A DNA stretch of 64,000 bases from Rhyacichthys aspro (GCA_036850595.1 CM072152.1:23945179-24009178); one strand, 5' to 3'; shown: positions 1 to 11,770, counted from the stretch's first letter. Notes: generated by a model from the sequence alone, not told the origin. Made by a program: numbers and translations.

Positions 1-280
1 TTCAGGGCGAAAACCAATCGAACACATCCTCATACAGCATCTCTCCACAACAGCAGAGTGAATCCAGCTGGAGTGAGACACCGTCGACTGCTGCTGACGA
101 CCATCGAGCCTCATTTGCATTGAGCTCGGGCCCCGGCACCTTTCCTCGGTCGGCTCCTCGGGGCCGTGATTGGCAGCGGCTCGATCCCAGCCAGACGCCG
201 AGATGTCACTGATCTATCGCTGCATTCAAAGCAGCCGCTGGCCCCGACGCCTCGCAGCGCCGCAAACCTCAACTCAATTT
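1..280. promoter_or_regulatory. CpG-dense, GC-rich segment with POU octamer (possible regulatory element)
   Basis: This edge of the window is clearly richer in G+C and in CpG than the sequence that follows. It contains an exact octamer ATTTGCAT at 113-120 (the POU/Oct consensus) and an ATTGG (reverse CCAAT) at about 170. No open frame of note is present. Such composition fits a CpG island or a conserved regulatory element continuing to the left of the window. The regulatory role is inferred from composition and motifs only; conservation could not be tested. Confidence 0.3.
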
Positions 281-1480
281 CACCTTTTGCTTAGATCAGT
301 TTTTGAGTGACACTTTTGAATGTGACCCAATCTGAGGCGGGTTTGATGGATGCATCCTGCAGCGACCCGAGTGAGCAAATAACTGCAAATTCAGTCGTAT
401 TTTTATCCATGATATAAACAGACTCAGTGAATGTCAAGTTCACAGTGGATTTGTCATTGGACACAAAAAAATACTGACCTTCTACTAACGTTTGGGTTAT
501 TTTCTGTATTTTTGCAACGTTAATGTTGAACAAATTTATATCATCCTCAAAGTTTTCCCTTTAAAGCACTGATTTAACCCAAAATGCCACTAAAATTATC
601 CAGTGTTGACCTTTGTATCATTGACTGTAAGTGCTCTCAAGTCGTTTGGAGGAAAACATTTATTAATATTCACCAGTAAAGCCATTTTTTTCCAAACTTA
701 AAAAAAAAAAAAAGTGACATTTGAGAGTTTCAAATTATCTTCATCCCTATTTAACCCTTTTATCTGAAGTTTAGCCATTTGTTATCCAATACATTACTGT
801 TTATAGAATTAAACTGTTGCTAAGCCCCGCCCCCAATTTCCATTAATCAATTATGTTAATACTCTCTGTAGAAAAGCACTAAAAATATAATCATTTCAAC
901 TCGTATTTGTTGTTTTGGAGGAGATTATATTAAACCCATTGTTTGTAAAACTATCTGAACAGGTTGTTGCTCATTGACCCACCGTCCTGTGTCCATTTTA
1001 TTTTCTCCAAAAGCTGTGAGCCAACATCACTAAGTGCCCCATGAGCAGGTCGTAACTGACTCATAAAACTGGAGCTGCAGCTGTTTTACAGGAATATACT
1101 GTTCTACAACAAAATACGAGAGATGCTACAACACACTCAACATTACTTTTTTATTTGAAGAGGCCCCGGACGACTCATTCAGAGCACCTTGCTGTTCTTG
1201 GGACATTAGAACAAGGGTTTTCAGCCTTTAGTGACCATCTGAAACTGAAACTCGACACACAAAAGATTGCTTTGACAGGCTTCTTACACGATACATAGTT
1301 GATTCATCTTCAGTTTGGACGTACGACTACAGATGTATAAACTCATGATATCATTATTCTCTCAGCGGGCATTTGTGGCACAGCAGTAAAAAGAGTTAAG
1401 TGACTGTTTATACTTGATTGCTTCTTTTTGTTTATACCAAACCAGAGAAATGATCTATTCCTATTCCTATTATTGGTTTG
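281..1480. other. Unique AT-rich sequence, no gene seen
   Basis: Unremarkable AT-rich DNA with a short poly-A run near 700-713. The only open frame of any length (291-533, minus strand, 80 codons) has no recognisable domain and no supporting splice context, so it is taken as chance. Confidence 0.5.
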
Positions 1481-1830
1481 TGTAATCCAGGGTAAAAGCT
1501 GCCCTGGAATTAGTTTCCACACGAGTAGGTTTTTCCAACACTCTCTTGACCTTAAAACTCATATTAGTCACCTGACTGTAGTCACCTGATTATTTCAGTC
1601 CAATCATACTCTTTGGAGGGACTGTTTAAGCTCTACCTGGTCTTCCTCTCATCAGTCGAGTGGGAGACAGCAGCTGCAGGTCAGAACCTCCAAACAAACT
1701 CATTATTTTGGTTCCTTTAATTTTCTGTTCCTGGTTCAATCCACCGTTTCACTCTTTAGATCCTGATCATTGTGTTGTTGGGGACTTTAAAGCTGTGTGT
1801 GTCAAGTTGACAAATGGAAGTGGTGAGTCT
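1481..1830 (+). repeat. Left inverted-repeat arm
   Basis: This arm is the partner of 3433-3785. Its inner edge reads CAAATGGAAGTGGTGAGTCT, where the other arm has GGAGAGTCT in place of GGTGAGTCT. The change creates a splice-donor-like GTGAGT only in this arm. The small open frame 1660-1863 lies within the arm and is matched by a minus-strand frame in the other arm, as expected from an inverted copy. Confidence 0.75.
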
Positions 1831-1963
1831 GAATGTTCGTATTGTTTGTTAACTTTGAGTTGACACTGACCTGTTAGCATCAAGCATTAACGGCTAAATG
1901 CTAACATGTGGTTTTGTCCGTATGTACATTTATGTAGATCATTAATTTGAAGCTACTTAATGT

Positions 1964-2017
1964 GTTAGCATGCTAACGATTAGCATGCCAACGATTAGCA
2001 TGCTAACATGCTAACAC
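1964..2017. repeat. Cluster of GTTAGCATGCTAAC palindromes
   Basis: A perfect 14-bp palindrome GTTAGCATGCTAAC (1964-1977) is followed by partial repeats of the same word (GATTAGCATGCYAAC, ATGCTAACAC). More TTAGC/GCTAA words recur to about 2115. Such GCTAAC/GTTAGC clusters are common low-complexity sequence in teleost genomes. They form short hairpins and have no known coding role. Confidence 0.6.
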
Positions 2018-3146
2018 ATGATCTTCATTGTCACCTGTGCAATTGCCTGTTTATATAGAGGGTATTTTGTTCTTCCTCAGCCATGCTAACTGTTAGCAGG
2101 CTAATGCTATTTAGCTTAAATCTTTTAATGTACAAATACTGCACATTTACTGGATTGATTGTGTGTTTATGGTTTATTTAATTGTGTGAGTAGTGTGTAC
2201 ACCAAGAAATAAGTTATGCTAAAGCTAATCAGCTAACTGTCTGAATGTATTTTAACTGGTCCTGTTGTCTAATACAGGCCAGGTACCCTCTTGGGTATTT
2301 GCTGATGGCGAGCTAATGAATCTACGTTCAGGATCCTGAAGACGTCAGGACAGCCTTGTACCACTGGTAGGAGGTAGGAGGCTCCTGCAGCCTGTTCCTT
2401 TTTAGTTTCCTCACAAAAACGGCTCACACTAAACTGCCCTACCGCTTCCATATTCACTTGTACCACTGGACTATTGCGCGCACCCCATTTCCCTCCAAAC
2501 TGTGGACTATTGCAGAGAGCATCTTTGTTCAGTGAACTTCGACCTGGTTCATTTTGTGAGACATTCTTTTTTTTCGTTTCAAAAGATTAACTGAACTGTA
2601 TTTGAGTTTAATTGTGCACATCTATCCAATCAAATCTCAAACCGGTAATAAGCATCTGCAGAACTTGTAAAAACTGGGTTTATTATTATGTTTGTCTTCT
2701 CGTCATGTTCACTACAATATAATATATGGTACTCTCACCATTATTATTTACTGTCCATGCTCTCCAGTAGTCGCCCCTGGTCTTCTGTTACAGCCATTTG
2801 TTATTTGCTACACCCTTATTTTACCCTTATTACACCTGTTACATTTTGGCGAGCTAACCAGGAGGGCAGTTGGTACTGTAAGTAATACTTGCAAGTGGTT
2901 CATTCATACTCACCAATCCTTGTTTTGCAATTACGGAAATTTTTGAGAGGCTTTGTATCACTATATGTCTGGGGCAACCGAGTCATAAATGCGTGATGAC
3001 ATTTTAAATTTCCTGGAGCAGTTTGGTGATATAATCGTAACGTGATCATTGATGATACCAATCTAGAAATTTCAAACTGAATGGTCGTTGAATATACTTC
3101 AGGGTCTTTGTTGGTGCGTTTATCTTCGCTCTAGCCATGTTTCTGA

Positions 3147-3425
3147 GGCGGAAAGACTCAAACTTGTCTAACCAATCTGAAGAATATAGCCAAACTGTCT
3201 GGGAAAGATGCTGAAGTTCTTCAAGAAATGATGGCACAAATAAGTCAATCCATATCAGAGCTCCATCGTCCTGAGGCCACAGCCAATACAGACTCACAGC
3301 AACCAGCCGCAATTAAACAATCAGAGTCTCCTCCTGCAATGGCCTCTTCAACTCCATCAAGGTCCACTTTGACCTCTGCAGAAGTGACAGACCACAGTGA
3401 AAGGCGAGATTTGGTGTTGAACTAA
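3147..3425 (+). pseudogene. Coding-like open stretch inside the inverted-repeat element
   Basis: A frame opens after the stop at 3144-3146 and runs 92 codons to a stop at 3423-3425, eight bases before the right arm begins. The product is Ser/Thr/Gln/Ala-rich; an amphipathic start (for example NIAKLSGKDAEVLQEMMAQI) leads into a disordered-looking tail. That two-part composition looks more protein-like than most chance frames here, and its position just inside the arm would suit a remnant of the element's own gene. No catalytic motif is visible and I recognise no family. It could be chance. Confidence 0.2.
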
Positions 3426-3432
3426 TCCTTAA

Positions 3433-3785
3433 AGACTCTCCACTTCCATTTGTCAACTTGACACACACTGCTTTAAAGTCTCCAACAACACAATGATCTG
3501 GATCTAAAGAGTGAAATGGTGGATTGAACCATGAACAGAAAATTAAAGGAACCAAAATAATGAGTTTGTTTGGAGGTTCTGACCTGCAGCTGCTGTCTCC
3601 CACTCCACTGATGAGAGGAAGCCCAGGTAGAGCTTAAACAGACCCTCCAAAGAGTATGATTGGACTGAAATAATCATGTGACTACAGTCAGGTGACTAAC
3701 ATGAGGCGTTTAAGGCCAAGAGAGTGTTGGAAAAACCTACTAACGTGTAAACTAATATCAAGGCAGCTTTTACACTGGGTTACAT
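3433..3785 (-). repeat. Right inverted-repeat arm
   Basis: Reverse complement of 1481-1830, including the matching 58-residue frame read on the minus strand from 3603. A handful of base differences separate the arms, so the element is not brand new but not ancient either. Confidence 0.75.
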
Positions 3786-5772
3786 TTGATAATATAAAGT
3801 TCTGTCTGTGTTCTCACTTCATTTGAACAGCTCCAGAGAACCGTTTGGATCTGGACCATGTGCAATTTGCAGTTTTCCTGTTTAAACACAACTTTTTACA
3901 CAAGAACAAGGTGTATTTTATTTGAAATTTTGGCTTTTGTTTTCATTCGAATGGGGATTATCATCAGCTGTTTCGCTCCACCTTTTGTGAAAGTGGACTA
4001 CTCACTCAGACTCTCTCAAAAGTGGTCTGGTAGACTTTTTTTTCTAACCCCTGACTCTAGTAATGCCCCTTACACCGTACTGCTTTAGAGAAAATGAGGC
4101 AAGAGTTTACACAACAGTGTTTTCAACTAAAAGTACATAGACCGTAAAAGCCAAATACAAGTGTTCCATGTTCTTGCTGGAGTTGTGGTGCTAAGAGCTC
4201 AGGTATAGACTGAAAGTGTGTAATCTGGACAGAAGGTTTTTATTACACTGTTGCATAAAGTGTCCCTGAGCAGAGTTTTTAGGCTGCAGCATAATAAACC
4301 TGAAGTGAATATATCCAAAAGACTGTCCACACCACCTTTTGTCTTCTCCATTAAGTTTGGAAAGTTTAATAAGTCCTCAGTGGAGTACAACTAAACAAAC
4401 TTACACATGACCCTCCAATTAGAAACCTCTTTTTACAGTTGAAAGCCAGGTTTCCTGAGGCTGTAACACTGTGCCTCTTGTAAAACATTAGCTGCAACGA
4501 TAAAACACGTGCACACTTAGACGATGAATAAATGAGGGTTGCTACAGCTGCAGGGCTCGTGTGTGAAGGAGTATCTCAATGAGTGTTCGGCTGCAGATAA
4601 CAAAATATTCAACTCTGGAGAGATTAATAAATTAGCTTTCTGTCGGAACATTTTCTCTTGTTTAGTTGTAAAACAAAACCCCAACTCCCAGCGCCGTTCG
4701 TCTCTGTCTCCTGCCTCAGCTCCCCGTCGTCAGTCTGAGGAAACATCCCAAACAACAAACTATAACCAGTGTTAAAAGTACATTCATTCATTCAAAATTG
4801 AGTGAAACGGTGTGAAAGAGCATTAATATATTTATTTCGCGGGGTTACATCACTTCTCCGAGCCCCGCAGGCACCTTCATTAACATAATAATTAAGCTGA
4901 GGCTGTAATGCACTGTTTGTTCCCATTTTGTTGCACACTGCAGTTGGTTTTGAAGTTTTTACAGCTTCTCTCTCTTCAGCATTTCTCCTCCTGCTCCAAG
5001 AATTACCATGAGTTTAGACAATGGGATTTAATTAACAGGAGCTAATAGCCTCGTCTCTTCCGGGAACTAAAGTACGGCTCGGGTTGTACTTTAAAAATCA
5101 GTGTGAGGGTCCATTCCCAAAAAGTTCAGTACTAATATAACTCGACCTGTGGTTGCAATATTGTTTTGTACCTTTGGGGTTTCTAGAATACACTGTTTAG
5201 TGTGTAACCTGGCAAGGACAAATACTTTTTGAACACTTTGGACTGCACAAAATCTGCCGGCTGTTTGCCTTTGTACCAGGCCCTGTTGGATCATGAAGCT
5301 TTGACCGACTCGTTCTGTTAAATGTGTCTTTCTTTTGGAGATGTGAGAGCGGTCTAAGACAGGTCTGAGAGAGTTAACATGAAAAATAACACAAAACTAC
5401 TCTTATTAACTTGCCAAAAATGAACAGCAACAAACCAAACGAGTGGCACAGATCCATGTGGAGTCTAATGTTCGATTGCTGCATTAAATACATCATCGGA
5501 GGCTTTTAATCCGTGGAATGTCAATATAATGCAGACAGTCATTCAGTCGAACATAAAAACCAAAGTTAAGGCTTGATAGAACATCACTTCACAATTTAGC
5601 TACTGTATTTTCCATTGTTGCAACACTAAAAATCCAGAGTTAATCCCACAGTTCATTAATAAGTTTAATGATGTATTGAAGTACTTCTAGAGACCAGACC
5701 AAACCAGAGCAGAGATCCCAGGGAAAAGTCTGTAGAAGTCTAATTGATGACTCGCTCACTAAAGATTTGCAA
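3786..5772. other. Unique sequence, no gene seen
   Basis: AT-rich DNA with short chance frames only (for example 3858-4088 and 4539-4775, neither with a recognisable domain). Around 4820-4900 there is a mixed segment with a CpG-containing core (TTTCGCGGGG) beside homeodomain-type TAATTA words. This resembles conserved non-coding sequence in style, but that cannot be shown from one genome. Confidence 0.4.
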
Positions 5773-5905
5773 GTTCATTCATCTTCTTCCACTTAGTCCC
5801 ATTTAGGGGTCAAGGGTCACTGGAGCCCGTCCCAGCAGCGTTGGGTCTGAACCGGGGTACACCCTGGACAATGGACAGTGAGACGCAGGGTTAACCGGGG
5901 ACGAT
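5773..5905 (+). mobile_element. Interspersed-repeat fragment, CACTGGAGCCCGTCCCAGC type
   Basis: The segment runs CATTCATCTTCTTCC ... CACTGGAGCCCGTCCCAGC ... GGGTACACCCTGGACAATGG. The same backbone occurs at 14935-15060 (plus) and 37135-37245 (minus), with many substitutions. The phrase GGGTACACCCTGGAC is typical of a very abundant teleost interspersed repeat. The superfamily is not assigned. Here and at 37 kb the fragment lies directly upstream of the 21-bp minisatellite in the same relative orientation. Confidence 0.5.
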
Positions 5906-5940
5906 ATGCAATGTTTTATATTTATATTCAATACTTTTGT

Positions 5941-6230
5941 CAGGTTTTTATTAGAATTTATTAGGTTTCAGTTGGATTTGAACATGTTTTAGTTGGATCT
6001 GAAAAGGTTTTAGATTAATTTGATTAGGATTCAGTTGTATTTGGACAGATTTAGTTGGATTTGAGCAGTTTTTTGTTGGATTTAAACAGATTTTAGTTGG
6101 ATTTGAGCAGTTTTTTGTTGGATTTGAACAGATTTAGTTGGATTTGAGCAGTTTTTAGTTGGATTTAAACAGATGTTAGTTGGATTTGAGCAGTTTTTTG
6201 TTGGATTTGAACAGGATTTAGTTGGATATG
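5941..6230 (+). repeat. 21-bp minisatellite, locus A
   Basis: Degenerate tandem repeats of a 21-bp unit close to TTTTAGTTGGATTTGAACAG plus one base, roughly a dozen units with length variation. It is the most diverged of the four loci in the window. Common variants are TTTTTTGTTGGATTTGAGCA and forms ending in AAACAGATG. It is followed directly by a terminal sequence also found at the left end of the 41.8-kb element. Confidence 0.8.
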
Positions 6231-6296
6231 TCAGTCTTCGGCCCTTCAAATGCCTTTTATTTACTGCCCCTCACCACTTTGAGTTTGACTCCACTG
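6231..6296 (-). repeat. Terminal sequence of the minisatellite-carrying element
   Basis: Read on the minus strand this begins CAGTGGAGTCAAACTCAAAG, continues with GGTGAGGGG, and ends with GGGCCGAAG. The left end of the 41.8-kb element (41833 onward) has CAGTGGTGTCAAACTCAAAG, GGTGAGGGG and GGGGCCGAAG in the same order and spacing. The two are clearly copies of one element end, placed on opposite sides of the array at the two loci. Confidence 0.65.
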
Positions 6297-9200
6297 ACTT
6301 AGACACTGACAAACAACCTTTCACTCCCACATTCATCCACTAGGGGCACTCTAGATCCACCAGTTTACCATTTTAACACACGGTAACACTAAAATGCATG
6401 TAAATATCTTCTGGTGTAAACTGTAAAAGTCCAGTTAGATGTTTTAATGGAGCTCTGAGTTGAGTCCGACTGAGCTGTGTATATAAACGTAGGGAGTGTT
6501 TTAGAGGAAAAGAAAACAGTCTGCATATGGAAACTCCAATTACATGACTATTTAACATTCATTATTCTTGAATACACCTCTGAGACCGTGTTCAAACCCC
6601 TCATGTCTTTCTCATTACCGGCTGTGATTGACTCAGACGGAGAATAGGGAGACGTGCAGAGGTTAGAGGGCCGTATTGGGAAAACTTTCATTATGAAATC
6701 GAGAATGAGGATTCAATCAGAGCTCATTTAAAAACTAATGTTACTCTTCTGCCTCTTTATCCCTATCAGGGATGTTTGCGCCGATTGACAAGATTCATAG
6801 CGAGCGGCGATGAGAGCATAATGATGTTCTGGTAATGAATTGATTAGCATTTAAATAGCAGCCGGAGGAGAGGCTCAGTGGAGATGCTGGGGTTAAAGTT
6901 TAGGGTGCGACTCACAAACAGAGATCAACAAAAAGTTATTACACATTTGTCGGTTTCACAAAGTGGACGGACTTTTCTGACTTGTTTTGGGCGAAGTAAT
7001 GATGCCACAAGTCTCTCTAAATCTTATCTTTACAATATTTATATTATATCAACAGGTGAGCGCTGCAAACCATTTGTTTCTTTAACTTCTTATGATATTC
7101 TGTCATCATAGGTTTATAATAAGACTGCACAATCTATATTTTAATATTAACAATAGCAGTAATCTCATTTTGTTGTGAAATTTTAGCCATGTCAATTAAG
7201 CAAAGTGATGTGACTCTTTGTTTCTCTGATTGTTTAGGTCTGTTCTGTTTTGACAAAAGGCAGTTTATTGTGCAGCGCAGCAGTGACAACCCATAAAGAA
7301 GTGCAGCCAAATCACTTTTGTGCTCCGTCCAAATGAAGTCAGACTAGAGCCTTGAGTGAAAACCTGTTTATATTCTCTGTAAAGTTATATCATCACTGCT
7401 TCTTCCTGCGTTCAACTCTTCAGCGTCATTCGACCTATTTATATTCACCGTGGCTCCTCTGAACATGTCCAAACCATCTCAGTCTGGCCTCTTTGACTTT
7501 ATCTTCTAAATATCTGACCAAAAAACAACCTTAACATCTCCAGCTCTGCTTCCTCCAGCTCTCCTTGCTCTCACTTCCATCCTTTACACCTTTATCACAC
7601 TTTTCTCCAACCATTCCAGCCTGCTTTTCTGAATATTATCTTTGCAATATTCAGCATTTGTGCAGCTTCAAGCCCTTTCCTCTGAACCCTCTGATCTGAA
7701 AGATTTCACTGCTTTATTTGAACTAACTTTTGGTTTGGTTAAATCACTCTTTGACCTTTTATTTTGCATCATTCCCTCACGACAGATATCTCGAGTTACC
7801 TAATTACCTCACTATGTAACGGGTATCCTGGGTGAGTAATGCAAAATGGAAGATAAATCCACTCTTGCAGACCTTTTACGTGGCCAACAAACACAGACAA
7901 ACACTCAAAAAAAACTGTAATAGAACTTAAAAGTCATTGTTTGCTGCAAAATGTGTTTCTCTATAGACTTTACAATGGCCTCTGAGTGTTGTGTTTTTAT
8001 GCAAATATTACGGTATGAGCTGTGAGCGTTTGAGTCTGTCTGGATGCACTCAGGAAGAAGAAGCCAAGGTAATTGGTTGAGATAATGAAAGATGCTCAAG
8101 GGTTTTTATCGTGAGCACGACGACTGATTGCTCTGTCCTTTTTCTGCCCTTTTTCTGGATTTGAATCAAAACAATCTCTTTTCACATAAACGTTTGATAA
8201 CGGTGTGTTTGAGGAAGGCTTGTGTGGGAAAATTGGAGGAAACAATACAGTTTTCCTCTAGCAACATATCAGAAAAGACGGGCAGCGTATTTTCAGAAGT
8301 CTCGATTTGTTTCACTCCAAATTACAGCTAAAGTGTGGAAAATAAGGTGAGGATTGATGGAAGAATTTTAGCATTTTTTTAAGCAGAGAAAATAAAATGA
8401 GACTTTCTGGAGGAGAAGCTTTATTTATTTTTATTTTATTGTATTTATTGTATTTATTTAGGCATGAACATTATGTGCAAGAAGTGCATATTTCCATTGT
8501 GTTTTTCATGGACAAAAGCCTGGTCCTGCAGTGTGCCATAGCTGTTCACATGCTCTAAAAAGTGCAAGCTTTATAATTGCAGTCTGCACTTGTCATCAGA
8601 TCACCAAAAAGCTTAAGCTAAGCCAACCCTTCAGACTCATAACCCACAAAAGTTCTCACGCCTAAACTACACAACCTTTTCAAAACTTTTCAAACTAAAA
8701 AATGAGATCCAAATATTTTCAGTTCTTGTTTTTAAAATGTTATGCTACAGTTAACACCCTATACAACCATACAAAGGGATTTTTATTTGACCATACACAA
8801 CATTACACACAAAACACCTCCAAAATGAAAAGAGAAAATGTGAAAGGAGTAAAAACTCAAATGAACATTTAAGAGCAAAAAGGAAATTATGATTGCTATA
8901 ATATTAGACCAAAAGATGTGAATGTAAAAACAAAATAACGTGTGGTATGGAGCCAGCAATAAGGGACTTTTATTATAGACTTAATAAAAATAAATTGAAA
9001 GCACCGATTTAGGATGAAAAGAAGAAAGAAAAGATGGTTAAATGGACGTCCCAAATCCATATTTACAAAGCAAACTGGAAATCAAAAAGATGGAAACGAC
9101 GAAGAGTAAGAAAAGAGTAAAGAATCAGTGATCAATAAACTCCCCGTGGAGCAGGAAGACATGCAGTCAACCAAATGGCCTCTTATTTTGTCCAAACTAC

Positions 9201-10750
9201 CACTTTCTTTCTGTCGGTCTCTTGTGTATTTCTACATCTGTTCCTCTCTCAGTCTTTTAGAGAAACGGCTATTGATGCGGAGCTAAACTGAGTCATGATT
9301 ACTGCTATTAAAGAGGAATTACGGACCGGACCGTCTTTGTTCTGTCTCCGAGCGGGACTCCTCCGGAAACACTTCTATTTATGTTCATTTCATGTTATTT
9401 TGAGCCCATGTTTTTATATTTCTCTCATGGTTTAATATGTACAGGTTGTTCAGCGGCAGTTTGCAGTTTGTTTTACTTACATCTCCAAACAATGAATGAC
9501 TTAGTTTGTCCAATACGTCAGGCTGAATCATTCATCAGATCTAATTAAAAGTTTCACGATTAATCAGGGATCAGTGGAAAGAGTGGCGGTAATGAATTGC
9601 TGATGAGTTTTTCGCGCACAAACTTTTCAACGTTTAATCCCATGAATCAAACTCAGCAGACGACATTTTGGCGTTAGAGACGAGAGCCAGGGTTTGGGTA
9701 ACGCATCAGTTTCAATCAATCACTGATTAATGTTGACCTCATTTATTATCATATGTATAATTCTGCTCTTGTGCACACATCAGGCCCAACATAATGACAA
9801 ACAAATCATGACTGTGTCTCCATTTTGTTCAAAAACATTAACTTAAAACTCTTTAATATGAGGTTTTTCATCAGTTCTTGGTTTGTTCTGAGTGTAATAT
9901 TTTAATTTACGACTGGTTTTTCATAATTACTGTAGTTATCCCATGTTTATTTTTCTCACTATGTGGTCAAGGTTAATTTAAGAGTTATGCTAAACATGTA
10001 TGTGCTTATGTAAAGGAAAAACTCCCAAAATAACTCTTTACCTTGAATCTGAATCTTTCTGACACACCTTTAAGTGCAGAACAGATCCAGAATCCTGTAA
10101 ATAAACCTAAGAAATCATCTTTTTCTCTGTCTTTTCGTGTCTTGACATCAGAAAGTCCTGACATATAGTCATCATTGAAAGGTATTATGAGACCAGAGGG
10201 TAAAAAACAAGGGCCAGATCGATATTTTGCAATTGTGTGATGGAGAGTGGCTTATTAAGTGACATATTTAAACAGAAAAGACATTTATTTTTAGCTCAGT
10301 GTTACAACAACAGTTTTAAACGGTTATACTGACAATGCCCCCCTGTCTTTAGAGCCTCCATCAGAGTGAGGAAAAAAAACAAAAAAAGAAAACCCTAGCC
10401 GTAAGAAAAAAGAATAAAGAACTAAAATAAAAAGGATAGACCTGTAGTGAATGAAGCATATGTGTTTGTGTGTTAACAGCTAAAACCTCACTAACTCTGA
10501 CCATTAGTAACCCTAAATCTGGTTTAAAAATGTCATGAGTTGTTTTCCCAAACCTCAAAAGTACCTCGTGAATACTCTCTGATCCAGGATCAGGAGTTAA
10601 TGGATGTTTACGAACGCTACACGACACGTTCACGGCAGAGAAATGAGGAAAAAATATGCTTTTATGTATGTGACAGTCGGCCGAGTCATTCTGTGTGATT
10701 TATGCTGCTCATTTAGCACAACTCAGAATGACAAATATCCTCCGTGAACC
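6297..10750. other. Unique sequence, no gene seen; possible conserved segment at 6600-6870
   Basis: No coding sequence is supported. The 6600-6870 part has balanced composition, TAATGA/ATTAG homeodomain-type words and CpGs (GCGAGCGGCGATGAGAGC), the style of developmental non-coding elements; this is a guess from texture. An octamer ATGCAAAT lies at 7999-8006. An A/T-only stretch of TTTATT words lies at 8420-8460. Short frames (6878-7111, 8128-8331, 10361-10633) have no recognisable domains. Confidence 0.4.
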
Positions 10751-10751
10751 T

Positions 10752-10866
10752 GCAGCGGGACGAGGGAGGGACGAGGGAGGGACACAGCGGGACGAGGGAG
10801 GGACACAGCGGGACGAGGGAGGGACGAGGGAGGGACACAGCGGGACGAGGGAGGGACTCAGCGGGA
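10752..10866 (+). repeat. G-rich minisatellite with G-quadruplex motif
   Basis: The array is built from two words, GGGACGAGGGA and GGGACACAGC, in a mixed order. At 10757-10781 five GGG runs are separated by loops of 4, 1, 4 and 1 bases, which meets the usual G3+N1-7 rule for an intramolecular G-quadruplex on the plus strand; similar runs recur through 10855. The opposing frames over it (10695-10883 plus, 10709-10900 minus) translate the repeat in both directions and are not genes. Confidence 0.85.
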
Positions 10867-11139
10867 GCATCGTGAACTCCTGACGCAGAATTATAATCAT
10901 CGAGACGGATCGTACGTCTTGGACAAACTACAAAAGGAGGATAGAAAGACTTTCAGACTTTCAGGACATTATTTTTGATCATTTAAAGATAATCTAGAAG
11001 ACATTAAACACACAACTCTTCGTATTTTATTCTCTCACGCGATATTCTCATGTTTTCTTCACTCACGGTTCAGCTTTGTCGTATTTTTTAAAGCTAAACA
11101 CATGGCCATTTGCTGCTCTCTGATAACAGTTCACTTTGT

Positions 11140-11330
11140 TCTGGAGTGGGCAGATCTGATCTCCTCCACGGCTGTATTTTTGGTTCGTCGTGCGAGCGTC
11201 GATCCGTTCCACGCGAGCGTCCGAGGGAGATGGCAGCCCGTCGCTCTCTGTTAGCGTCTTCCTTCGCAGCCCGGAGCCTCCGCCGGCGTCAGCTCACACA
11301 CTGTATGAACACGGAGACATGTGCACGGCC
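11140..11330. promoter_or_regulatory. CpG island
   Basis: CpG dinucleotides are very dense between about 11175 and 11300 (words such as TCGTCGTGCGAGCGTCGATC and CCTCCGCCGGCGTCAG) in a neighbourhood that is otherwise CpG-depleted. Vertebrate CpG depletion makes such a patch a candidate for an unmethylated promoter or enhancer. No TATA box or first exon can be assigned, and the 82- and 87-codon frames crossing it have no recognisable product. Confidence 0.4.
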
Positions 11331-11770
11331 TGGCGTCAGCACTCACTGCCAATTATAACCAATGACATAACATGGATACAAGGTGACAGAGATGACGGAG
11401 ATGACCCCGGCCTCCATCATCCACCGAGCAGCAATGTCTTTAAACCACAGTGACATAAAAACATTGACTTTTGTCTCTTGAGGGAAGCGCCAAAAGTTAA
11501 AATAAAATCACACAAAACCTAATAATGACCCTTTTTTAATGTAACCTAGTCCTACATTCAAAATTTAACTTGTATTGAAGCACATTTTTCACAGAAATGG
11601 CTCAAATCCTATTAATAATGATTCTTGGAAGAGAAAATGCTTTTAGATTTGGAGCTCACAGGTTTCATCACGATGTAATCTCCTGATATTGCAGTTTTTT
11701 TAATGTCAAAGTCTACCACGATATAAAAACAAATCAGTTTGATTTCTGGACGCACATTGATCAATATATC
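11331..11770. other. Unique sequence, no gene seen
   Basis: AT-rich DNA between the CpG island and the next interspersed repeat. Nothing further recognised. Confidence 0.4.

Larger units (their letters stand above)
1481..3785. mobile_element. Non-autonomous DNA element with ~350-bp terminal inverted repeats
   Basis: Two copies of one sequence about 350 bp long lie in opposite orientation 1.6 kb apart (1481-1830 and 3433-3785). The outer ends match as TGTAAYCCAGNGTAAAAGCT, read inward on each strand. Similarity runs along the whole arm, with scattered substitutions and a few small indels. Long inverted ends around an AT-rich core are the usual form of a foldback or long-TIR DNA transposon without its own transposase. 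I found no convincing target-site duplication, so the outer limits may be off by a few bases and the superfamily is unknown. The core carries a cluster of GTTAGCATGCTAAC palindromes and a coding-like stretch beside the right arm. An inverted segmental duplication is the alternative. Confidence 0.6.

Noticed and set aside
6338..6351. CTCF-like word CCACTAGGGGCACT
   Set aside because: It lacks one base of the core (AGRKGGC) compared with the consensus, so spacing is wrong.
10695..10900. Opposing frames of 62 and 63 codons at 10.7-10.9 kb
   Set aside because: They translate the G-rich minisatellite; no conserved feature.
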